From positions 1 through 5,571 of the forward strand of contig CAYLSV010000157.1 in the NCBI GenBank assembly GCA_964386435.1: a stretch of 5,571 nt of DNA, read 5' to 3'. This stretch comes from CAYLSV01 sp964386435 (GTDB lineage: Bacteria; Planctomycetota; Phycisphaerae; Tepidisphaerales; Tepidisphaeraceae). Below, one piece after another: positions 1 to 5,571 of this stretch (the stretch's first letter is position 1; the number at the start of each line of letters is the position of its first letter). The notes under the pieces are model-generated. The model made no database searches, had not been told where the DNA came from, and saw only the letters and a list, made by a program, of their open reading frames with translations. Both the position numbers and the translations under genes were made by a program.

Positions 1-22
1 GTGGGGTGCTGCCGCCGTTCAT
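1..22 (-). CDS. Possible start of the next operon gene (7 codons visible)
   Basis: An ATG at 20-22 overlaps the xdhB stop codon as ATGA, the same arrangement as at allB/guaD. It opens a frame reading MNGGSTP before the window ends. No clear Shine-Dalgarno sequence is visible upstream. Coupling by overlap and the pattern of the other junctions are the only support. XDH operons often continue with xdhC, the factor that helps insert the molybdenum cofactor, but seven residues cannot identify the product. Confidence 0.35.
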
Positions 23-2349
23 GCCGTGGTCGGTGCGGTCACCAATTCGGCCGAGAGCGCCGTCAGGATCGCTTCGCCGGTGGCGGGTAGGGGCAGGGGA
101 TAGTCGGCGGCCGACTCGCCGGCCGCGCGGAGGGCGTCCTTGATCGCCAGCCAGACGCTGAGGCCCAGCAACAGCGGCGGCTCGCCCACGGCCTTGCTGC
201 GTCGCAGGCTCACCACGTTGTTCGGGTTGTCGAGGAAGTGCACGTGGAACGCTTCGGGCACGTCGGTGACGGCCGGGATCTTGTAGGTTGTCGGCGAGTA
301 GGACTTGAGCTCTCCGGCGTCGCCGTAGACCAGCTGCTCGGCGGTGCACCAGCCCATGCCCTGAACGAAGCCGCCGACGATCTGGCCGCGGTCGATGCCG
401 GGGTTGATTGACTTGCCCAGGTCCATGATCAGGTCGACGCGGGTCACGGCCATCTCGCCGGTGAAGCGGTCGATGAGGACCTCGCTGCAGGCCACGCCGT
501 TGGTGAAGTAGAGGAAGGGCGAGCCCTTCCCGGTGTCGCGGTTGAAGTCCACGCCGGGGGTTTTGTAGAAGCCGCGTTCGCCGAGGTTGACGCGCTGCTC
601 GTAGGCCTGGCAGGTGATCTGGCCGAAGTCGAGGATGTGGTCGGGTCGGCGGGTGTCGAAGACTCTGCCGTCGGCGAAGACGATGGCGTCGGGCTCGGCG
701 GGCAGGCCGGCGGCGGGGTCTTCAAGCAGGCCGGCGGCGACCTCGGCCAGGCGGGCGCGGAGCCGGCGGCAGGCGTCGGTGGCGGCCGCGCCGTTGAGGT
801 CCGTGCCGCTGCTGGCGGCGGTGGGTGAGGTGTTGTTGTTTTTGTCGGTGCTGGTCGCGGTGACCAAGACGTCGTCGTAGCGGACGCCGAGTTCGTCGGC
901 CACGATCTGGCGGATGCGGGTGTTGACGCCCTGCCCCATCTCCGTCGCACCGGTGCTGACGATGACGCTGCCGTCTTCGTAGAGGTTGACCAGGGCGTTG
1001 GCCTGGTTCATCGCCCGGCGGGTGAAGCTGATGCCGAACTTCACGCCCGAGACAGCCAGGCCGCGCAGGTGCGTCGGGCTGGCGTTGTTGAACGCGTCGC
1101 TGTCGCGGCGTCGCCGGTCGTAGTCCGCTTCTTCGCGGATGCGGTCCCACAACTCGGGCAGGGTATTGTTGCGGACAATCTGGCCGTAGTGCGTGGTGTG
1201 GTGGTGGTCGAGCCGGTAACCGTTGACCACGTGCACGTCCAGCAGGTCCCGGCCGGTGCGGCGGGCGATTTCGTGGAGGATGTGTTCGGTGGCGGCGACG
1301 CCCTGGGGGCCGCCGAAGCCGCGGAAGGCGGTGTTGCTGGGCAGGTTGGTTTTGCAGACCCGGCCGGTGACGCGGAGGTTTTCGAAATAGCAGGTGTTGT
1401 CGGTGTGCAGCATCGCCCGTTCGAGCACGGCCGAGGAAAGGTCGGTGCTGCAGCCGCCGTTGCTGAACAGCCGCACGTCCAGCGCGGTGACGCGGCCTTC
1501 GTCGGTGTAGCCCACGCGGTAGAAGCTCTTGAACGGGTGGCGCTTCCCGGTGAAGCGCATGTCGTCGTCTTTGTTGTAGGCAAAGCGGACGGGCCGGCCG
1601 GTGGCGCGGGCCAGCAGGGCGGCCATCATCGCGGGCGGCGCGGCCTGGGTTTCCTTGCCGCCGAAGGCCCCGCCCATGCGTTTGCAGGTGCAGACCACGT
1701 GGTTGAACGGCACGCCGAGGACCTCGGCCACCAGCATCTGCACCTCGCTGGTGTGCTGGGTCGAAGAATGGATCTGCATCTGCCGCTGCTCCCCGGGCAC
1801 GGCCAGGGCGATTTGCGACTCGAGATAAAACTGCTCCTGCCCGCCGATGTCGATCGAGCCCTCGAGTTGATGCGGGGCCTCGGCGAGGGCGGCGTCGACA
1901 TCGCCGGTCTCGATCGTGCGGGCCTCGGTGAGGAACGACTCGGCGGCGAGCGCGGCGTCGATGTCGAAGACGGCCGTCCGTTCTTCCATCTCGACCACCG
2001 TCGCCGAGCGGGCCGCGTCGAGGGCGGCGTGGTCCTCGGCGGCGATGACCGCCAGCGGCTGGCCGAGGAAGACCGCCTCGTCTTCCACGAGCAGGGCTTC
2101 GTCTTTGACCGACGGGCCGAAGATGTTGTGGCCCGGCACGTCGTCGGCGGTCAGCACGGCGTGGACGCCGGGAACTTGCCGGGCGGCGTCAACGTTGAGC
2201 TTCATCAGCCGGCCGTGGGCGACGGGGCTGGGCACGATGCCGGCGAGCAGCTCACCGGCGAGCGGGGCAACGTCGTCGAGGAACTGCGACTGCCCGGTGA
2301 CGTGGGTGCGGGCCGAGTCGTGGGCGAGGTTGCGGCCGACGCTGGGCAT
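19..2349 (-). CDS. xdhB: Xanthine dehydrogenase large subunit (molybdopterin-binding)
   Basis: This 776-residue subunit, the family's usual length, holds the molybdenum cofactor and hydroxylates hypoxanthine and xanthine to urate. Signature segments appear in order: GGQEQFYLE (169-177, with Glu172 matching bovine Glu802), CKRMGGAFGGKET (222-234), TAFRGFGGPQG (340-350, with Arg343 matching the substrate-binding Arg880), KFGISFT (437-443), EMGQG (470-474), SPTAASSGTDLNG (508-520) and SKAVGEPP (718-725, with Glu723 matching the catalytic base Glu1261). Together these favour true xanthine dehydrogenase over aldehyde oxidase or CO dehydrogenase. The catalytic residues look intact. The start at 2347-2349 is preferred because GGAGGTG lies five bases upstream and because family similarity begins at its first residues (VGRNLAHDSARTHVTGQ). 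The same frame stays open 130 codons further upstream, but that part is Arg/Ala/Pro-rich, overlaps xdhA and has no family similarity. No signal peptide is seen, so the enzyme is cytoplasmic. The TGA at 19-21 is overlapped by a possible next start codon. Confidence 0.96.
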   Translation of the reverse strand: MPSVGRNLAHDSARTHVTGQSQFLDDVAPLAGELLAGIVPSPVAHGRLMKLNVDAARQVPGVHAVLTADDVPGHNIFGPSVKDEALLVEDEAVFLGQPLAVIAAEDHAALDAARSATVVEMEERTAVFDIDAALAAESFLTEARTIETGDVDAALAEAPHQLEGSIDIGGQEQFYLESQIALAVPGEQRQMQIHSSTQHTSEVQMLVAEVLGVPFNHVVCTCKRMGGAFGGKETQAAPPAMMAALLARATGRPVRFAYNKDDDMRFTGKRHPFKSFYRVGYTDEGRVTALDVRLFSNGGCSTDLSSAVLERAMLHTDNTCYFENLRVTGRVCKTNLPSNTAFRGFGGPQGVAATEHILHEIARRTGRDLLDVHVVNGYRLDHHHTTHYGQIVRNNTLPELWDRIREEADYDRRRRDSDAFNNASPTHLRGLAVSGVKFGISFTRRAMNQANALVNLYEDGSVIVSTGATEMGQGVNTRIRQIVADELGVRYDDVLVTATSTDKNNNTSPTAASSGTDLNGAAATDACRRLRARLAEVAAGLLEDPAAGLPAEPDAIVFADGRVFDTRRPDHILDFGQITCQAYEQRVNLGERGFYKTPGVDFNRDTGKGSPFLYFTNGVACSEVLIDRFTGEMAVTRVDLIMDLGKSINPGIDRGQIVGGFVQGMGWCTAEQLVYGDAGELKSYSPTTYKIPAVTDVPEAFHVHFLDNPNNVVSLRRSKAVGEPPLLLGLSVWLAIKDALRAAGESAADYPLPLPATGEAILTALSAELVTAPTTA

Positions 2350-2603
2350 CAGGACACCTCCGCGTGGCCGTTGGACGTCACGCCGCCGGAAGCCGGAGCA
2401 ACGGCGATGGCGGTGTATCGGTCGCCGTGATCTTCCGGGGGCGGGTTGCCGAAGCGTCGGTCGATCGCGTCGCCGGCGGCGGGATCCTGCAAGTCGTGCC
2501 AGAGCTTGAGCAGGATGTTGCGGCAGAGGGTCCGGCGGTAGTCGGCGCTGCCACGCACGTCGCTCATCGGCGTCACCGCGGCGGCCGCCGCTTCCCGCGC
2601 AAG
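2349..2603 (-). pseudogene. xdhA: Out-of-frame C-terminal part of xdhA
   Basis: Read in the -1 frame relative to the main xdhA frame, this stretch encodes LAREAAAAAVTPMSDVRGSA followed by DYRRTLCRNILLKLWHDL. This is the conserved end of the CO-dehydrogenase-type FAD C-terminal domain found at the end of XDH small subunits. A tail of about 45 residues follows, rich in Pro, Gly, Asp and Ala, which I do not recognise. The TGA at 2349-2351 shares its A with the xdhB ATG (TGATG), exactly the junction expected for an intact xdhA. The segment therefore belongs to xdhA and not to a separate gene. It has an internal ATG at 2565-2567 but no convincing ribosome binding site or domain of its own. From 3925 to 2349 is 1577 bases, one short of a multiple of three, so a one-base deletion (or two-base insertion) best explains the break. 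The exact site lies between about 2600 and 2665. The left boundary given here is where family similarity in this frame becomes clear. Confidence 0.8.
2355..2361 (-). promoter_or_regulatory. Ribosome binding site of xdhB
   Basis: The minus strand reads GGAGGTG, five bases before the ATG at 2347-2349. It decides the xdhB start against the longer in-frame reading that begins inside xdhA. It also means xdhB could still be translated if ribosomes stop early at the xdhA TGA at 2573-2575. Confidence 0.75.
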
Positions 2604-3925
2604 AAGACGCTCCTTTCCATGTTCTCCGCCGCCGCCGGGCGCGCCCTCCCGCTCGGCGAGGTGCTGGAGGCGATGATGCGGAGGACCCGCGGGCCGACGC
2701 CGCCGAAGGCGACGCGGGCGTCGGCCACGGTCTCTCCATCGTGGTCGAGCCAAAAGGCGGCGCTGAAGCCGGAGATGTCGAGGTCCTTGCGGCGGGAGAT
2801 TTTGTAGAGCTTCAGGGTCTCGCCGTGCCGCGGCCGGGGGATGCGGAGTTGAGTGAGCAGCTCGTCGGGACGGCGCTGCGTGGTGCGGTAGCCGGTCTGG
2901 AATTCTTCGACGCTCAGCGTGCGGGTGCCGGCGGCGGAGGCCAGCGTCACCTGCGCCCCGAGGACGTAGAGGGCCGGCGGCAGGTCGCCGATGGGTGAAG
3001 CGGTGCAGAGGTTGCCCGCGACCGTGCCGGCGTGGCGGATCAGCGGCGAGCCGAACCAGCCGAGCAGCCGGGCGAGCTCGGGCAGGTGCTCGGCGGAGGC
3101 GTCTTCCAGGTCGGTCAGCGGGGCACCGCCCCCGAGGGTGATGTCGTCGGCGGTGACCTGCGTCGGCGACAGCTCGGCCAGGCCGGTGAGCACAAGCGCC
3201 CGCGGCAGGGTTCGTCGGCCCTTGTTCTGCTCGACGCCCAGATCGGTCCCGCCGGCGAGGAGGGTGGGGTCCCGGCCCGCCTCGGCTTCCTCGGCCAGGA
3301 AGTCCAGCGCCTGCTCCAGCGTGGCGGGCTTGAACAGCCGTCGGCCGTCGCCGGCCAGGTCCACGGGTTGCTCGGCCCAGGTCGAGAGCTCGGCCGCCAG
3401 CGGCTTGGGGGGGTACAGCTCGTCGAGCGGGGTCACCTCGGCCGGGTCGACGGCCAACGCGGCGCGGACGATGGCGTCGTAGCCGGTGCAGCGGCAGAGG
3501 TTCCCGGTCAGGTGTCGGCGGACCTGCGTGGCGTCCACGGCCTCTTGTGCATCGAGCAATTCGTGCAGGCTGACGACGAAGCCCGGCGTGCAGAAGCCGC
3601 ACTGCGTGCCGTGGCATTGCACCATCTGTTCCTGGATCACGGTCAGGCTTTCATCACGCCGCAAGCCTTCAACGGTGACCACGTGCGTCGCGTCGAGTTG
3701 CACCATCCGCACGATGCAGGAGGTCAGCGCCCGATACCGCATGGCCCCGGCGTGGGGCCGGCCGACGAGCACCGCGCACGAACCGCAGTCGCCCTCGGCA
3801 CAGACCACCTTGGTGCCCACGAGTCCTCGGACCCGACGCAGGTAGTCGGACAGCGTGGTCAGGGCGTGCTCGGCGGGCACGCGGTGGGTGCGGCCGTTGA
3901 TGAACAATTGCAGGGCGTTACGCAT
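2573..3925 (-). CDS. xdhA: Xanthine dehydrogenase small subunit ([2Fe-2S] and FAD domains), frame ends early
   Basis: This subunit carries electrons from the molybdenum centre through two [2Fe-2S] clusters to FAD, which passes them to NAD+. The 450-residue reading frame has an N-terminal ferredoxin-like domain with CAEGDCGSC (Cys42, Cys47, Cys50) and Cys70. The helical second cluster domain follows, with CGFCTPG (Cys109, Cys112) and LCRCTGY (Cys144, Cys146), so all eight cluster ligands are present. The FAD domain starts near residue 196 and includes LLAGGTDLGVEQNKGRR (222-238) and RHAGTVAGNLCTASPIGDLPP (297-317). YKISRRKDLDIS (374-385) opens the C-terminal FAD subdomain. After AFGGVGPRVLR (406-416) family similarity is lost, and the frame stops at TGA 2573-2575; the missing end is in the -1 frame down to 2349. 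The intact form would be about 525 residues. The ATG at 3923-3925 has only a G-run (GGGGG, seven bases upstream) and overlaps the guaD stop, so translational coupling is likely. [2Fe-2S]-FAD fusion is the usual two-gene bacterial XDH layout. Confidence 0.9.
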   Translation of the reverse strand: MRNALQLFINGRTHRVPAEHALTTLSDYLRRVRGLVGTKVVCAEGDCGSCAVLVGRPHAGAMRYRALTSCIVRMVQLDATHVVTVEGLRRDESLTVIQEQMVQCHGTQCGFCTPGFVVSLHELLDAQEAVDATQVRRHLTGNLCRCTGYDAIVRAALAVDPAEVTPLDELYPPKPLAAELSTWAEQPVDLAGDGRRLFKPATLEQALDFLAEEAEAGRDPTLLAGGTDLGVEQNKGRRTLPRALVLTGLAELSPTQVTADDITLGGGAPLTDLEDASAEHLPELARLLGWFGSPLIRHAGTVAGNLCTASPIGDLPPALYVLGAQVTLASAAGTRTLSVEEFQTGYRTTQRRPDELLTQLRIPRPRHGETLKLYKISRRKDLDISGFSAAFWLDHDGETVADARVAFGGVGPRVLRIIASSTSPSGRARPAAAENMERSVFLRGKRRPPR

Positions 3926-5234
3926 CGTTGGGCCCCCGGCCGGTCACGGGCTGCTCGAAGACGACCCGGCCGGCGAGGGTGACGCGCGTGACGGTCTGGC
4001 CGGGATGGTCCGGGTCGGAAGGCAGCAGCGATTCCATGACGTGCTCGGCGGTGCGGCCCGTTGCAGGCGAGACGGAACGCACTTCGATGAACGAGGTCGG
4101 TTGGCCTCCGATCAGTCGGCCGACGCGATCCGCTAAGTGTAGCCGGGCCGACGGGGCGACGGTGGACCGCACCAGCGCCTCGGCCACGGTGGCCCGGTCG
4201 CTGCGGCCGGCGTGGACCTGCAGAAAACGTCGCGCCTCGGCGAGCATTGACACGGTGGGGGAAGCGCCGACGTCGGTCGCGATGGCGTAGCCCAGGCCGT
4301 GGCGGTGCAGCTCGTCCAACGGCATCACGCCCGAGCCCAGCAGCAGGTTCGACGTCGGGCAGTGGGTGACCGTCGCCCCAGCGGCTGCGAGCCGATCCCA
4401 CTCGGCGGGCCGCATCTGGATGCAGTGCGCCACGAGGCAGTCGTGGGCGAGCAACCCGTTGCGGTGGTAGACGTCGGTGTAGCTGGCGTAGTCGGGGTAG
4501 AGCTGCTGCTCGACGAAGTGTTTCTCGGCAACCTGCTCGTTGAGGTGGGTCTGGGTCCGCAGGCCGTGCTGCTCGGCCAGCCGGGCCGCCCGGCGGCGCA
4601 GCGGGGTGCTGACCGCAATGGCGAAGCGATCAGTGACGATCAGCCGTTTGCCGAAGTCCTGCACCAGCTCGGCGACGACGCCGTCGAGGGTGTCGGTGTC
4701 GGTGTGCAGCACCTCGGGGCAGTGCTGGTCCATCAGCACGAGGCCGACGGACCACAGGTCGGGCAGAATTTCGAGGGCGACGCGGGTGGCGACCGGCGAG
4801 CTGGTCATGTAGGTCGCGCCGCCCACGACGCCGTGCGACAGGGTATCGGCGGCGAAGGCCTGGACGACGCGGCGGGCGTGGTCGGCGTCGTGGCAGCGGG
4901 CCTCGGCCGGGAACACGTTGCGGTTCAGGCCCGCGAGCAGTCGGCCCTCGGGCGGCGGCGGGTCGTCGGGCACGCCGTCCACGAAGTGCCCGCGGATCGG
5001 GTGCTGGGGGATGTGGGTGTGGATATCCAGCAGCGGCGGCAGCATCACGCCATCGGCCGGGCGGGTTTGCAGATTAGACAGCTCTCCGAAAGCCGCGGCG
5101 TCGCCGGCGTAGATCAGCCGACCGGACCCGTCGCCGACCAGCAAGCCGTCGGCAAAATAATCGACCGCTCCGTTTTCGTACGGGATAAGCAGCGGGCCAC
5201 GGACGGCCGAGGGCGTGATCGGGTCATGGCTCAT
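3918..5234 (-). CDS. guaD: Guanine deaminase-like amidohydrolase
   Basis: This 438-residue protein is close to the usual ~430-450 residues for guanine deaminase, which hydrolyses guanine to xanthine and ammonia. The amidohydrolase zinc site appears complete: DIHTHIPQ gives His72 and His74, QTHLNE gives His230 with the likely catalytic Glu233, AHCIQM gives His270, and ATDVGAS gives Asp321. Family-specific stretches include NVFPAEARC (about 106-114), the DRFAIA segment (202-207, matching the PRF substrate segment of guanine deaminases) and HCPTSNLLLGSG (291-302). The ATG at 5232-5234 is supported by a GGAGGGGA Shine-Dalgarno sequence six bases upstream and by the ATGA overlap with allB. The TAA stop overlaps the xdhA start by 8 bases. 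Placement directly before xanthine dehydrogenase supports guanine as substrate. It departs from the textbook family in a proline-rich insertion (PDDPPPPEG, 89-97) and in LPPLLD instead of the common PGFIDT before the first metal motif. Deamination of a related pterin or oxidised purine cannot be excluded. Confidence 0.83.
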   Translation of the reverse strand: MSHDPITPSAVRGPLLIPYENGAVDYFADGLLVGDGSGRLIYAGDAAAFGELSNLQTRPADGVMLPPLLDIHTHIPQHPIRGHFVDGVPDDPPPPEGRLLAGLNRNVFPAEARCHDADHARRVVQAFAADTLSHGVVGGATYMTSSPVATRVALEILPDLWSVGLVLMDQHCPEVLHTDTDTLDGVVAELVQDFGKRLIVTDRFAIAVSTPLRRRAARLAEQHGLRTQTHLNEQVAEKHFVEQQLYPDYASYTDVYHRNGLLAHDCLVAHCIQMRPAEWDRLAAAGATVTHCPTSNLLLGSGVMPLDELHRHGLGYAIATDVGASPTVSMLAEARRFLQVHAGRSDRATVAEALVRSTVAPSARLHLADRVGRLIGGQPTSFIEVRSVSPATGRTAEHVMESLLPSDPDHPGQTVTRVTLAGRVVFEQPVTGRGPNDA

Positions 5235-5571
5235 GACGACTCCCCTCCGCTGGCCGATCTCCGGATCGGCTTGATCAGCCGGCCGCCCGGCTCGCCGATG
5301 ATTTGGCCGGCCCGGAAGATCGTCCGGCCCCGCAGCAGGGTTTGTTCCACCCGGCCGCGGAACCTCCGCCCGACGTACGGACTCAGTTTGTGCCGATCCA
5401 GCAGCATCTCGGCGGTCAGCTCGTAGGTCGCGTCGAGCATCACCAGGGCGAGGTCGGCGTCGTAACCGACTTCGATTTTACCCTTGTCGGGTAGCGAAAA
5501 CCGCGTGGCGGCGGCCGTGGCGGTCAGCCGGGCGACCGTTTCGGCGGGTAGCGCCGGCTCCAGGCTCAGCA
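5231..5571 (-). CDS. allB: Allantoinase, C-terminal part (5' end outside window)
   Basis: This is the last ~113 codons of a gene that runs off the window's right edge; the frame stays open to position 5571. Allantoinase hydrolyses the allantoin ring to allantoate and is a cytoplasmic, metal-dependent member of the cyclic amidohydrolase family, related to dihydroorotase. The visible part is the C-terminal end of the fold. It has a GKIEVGYDADLALV segment, typical of the small beta domain that closes these enzymes, followed by LLDRHKLSPYVGRRFRGRV. The RHK-SPYVGR motif is what separates allantoinases from dihydroorotases and hydantoinases in my memory of the E. coli AllB C-terminus. The end, EPGGRLIKP, also resembles AllB. 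The catalytic metal ligands lie upstream and cannot be checked. The TGA stop (5231-5233) overlaps the next gene's ATG as ATGA, so the two are probably translationally coupled. A GTG at 5441-5443 is internal and not a start. Confidence 0.85.
   Translation of the reverse strand, partial: LSLEPALPAETVARLTATAAATRFSLPDKGKIEVGYDADLALVMLDATYELTAEMLLDRHKLSPYVGRRFRGRVEQTLLRGRTIFRAGQIIGEPGGRLIKPIRRSASGGESS
5241..5248 (-). promoter_or_regulatory. Ribosome binding site of guaD
   Basis: On the minus strand this reads GGAGGGGA, six bases before the ATG at 5232-5234. It lies inside the end of the allantoinase coding region. It fixes the guaD start and shows that guaD can recruit its own ribosomes in addition to coupling through the ATGA overlap. 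Confidence 0.6.

Noticed and set aside
1069..2430. A long open frame on the plus strand (453 codons) opposite xdhB
   Set aside because: It lies antisense to strongly conserved XDH codons. Its Gly/Ala/Val/His/Arg-rich composition is what a mirror frame of GC-rich coding sequence gives, and no domain is visible.
2350..2739. A 130-codon in-frame upstream extension of xdhB, giving a 906-residue protein
   Set aside because: It overlaps the xdhA coding region, is low-complexity Arg/Ala/Pro-rich sequence with no family similarity, and the ATG at 2347-2349 has a strong ribosome binding site at the correct spacing.
2349..3617. A 422-codon minus-strand frame as an independent gene
   Set aside because: Only its last ~84 codons look like protein (the XdhA C-terminus). 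The upstream portion is an out-of-frame shadow of xdhA rich in Arg/Pro/Ala/His.
3032..3982. A plus-strand open frame of 316 codons opposite xdhA
   Set aside because: It is antisense to the [2Fe-2S]/FAD coding region and has mirror-frame composition with no recognisable motifs.
4299..5426. A plus-strand open frame of 375 codons opposite guaD and allB
   Set aside because: It crosses two well-supported minus-strand genes, is rich in Val/Gly/Asp/His as expected of an antisense shadow, and has no domain.
1..5571. Mobile element, CRISPR array, RNA gene, terminator or promoter
   Set aside because: I saw no inverted repeats with transposase, no spaced direct repeats, no tRNA or rRNA motifs, and no intergenic space that could hold a promoter or terminator.

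Overview
The window is a gene-dense, GC-rich bacterial segment in which every supported gene lies on the minus strand. The genes form one compact operon for purine catabolism. Read in the direction of transcription (high to low coordinates), they are: the 3' end of an allantoinase gene (allB, 5571 to 5231, 5' end outside the window), a guanine deaminase-like amidohydrolase (guaD, 5234 to 3918), the small subunit of xanthine dehydrogenase carrying the [2Fe-2S] and FAD domains (xdhA, 3925 to an ancestral end at 2349), the large molybdenum cofactor-binding subunit (xdhB, 2349 to 19), and the first codons of a possible further gene (22 to 1). There is no intergenic DNA. Each junction is a short stop/start overlap: ATGA at 5231-5234, 8 bases at 3918-3925, TGATG at 2347-2351, and ATGA at 19-22. 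No promoter, terminator, RNA gene, mobile element or repeat array is visible. The promoter should lie upstream of allB, beyond position 5571.

The genes fit one pathway. GuaD would convert guanine to xanthine, and XdhA/XdhB would oxidise hypoxanthine and xanthine to urate. Allantoinase would open allantoin to allantoate after urate has been converted to allantoin. The urate-to-allantoin enzymes (uricase or FAD-dependent urate hydroxylase, HIU hydrolase, OHCU decarboxylase) are not in the window.

The main anomaly is in xdhA. The frame encoding the [2Fe-2S] and FAD domains ends at a TGA at 2573-2575, before the expected end of the protein. The conserved C-terminal part (motif VTPMSDVRGSADYRR) continues in the -1 frame down to a TGA at 2349-2351, which overlaps the xdhB start codon. 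This indicates a net one-base loss (or two-base gain) somewhere around 2600-2665, which may be a real mutation, an assembly error or, less likely, recoding.

The organism cannot be named from the sequence. The very high GC content, GC-rich third codon positions and compact overlapping genes suggest a GC-rich free-living bacterium. A Planctomycetota-type origin is possible but is only a weak impression. This looks like a known metabolic pathway in a tidy arrangement; I found no evidence for a new biological system.
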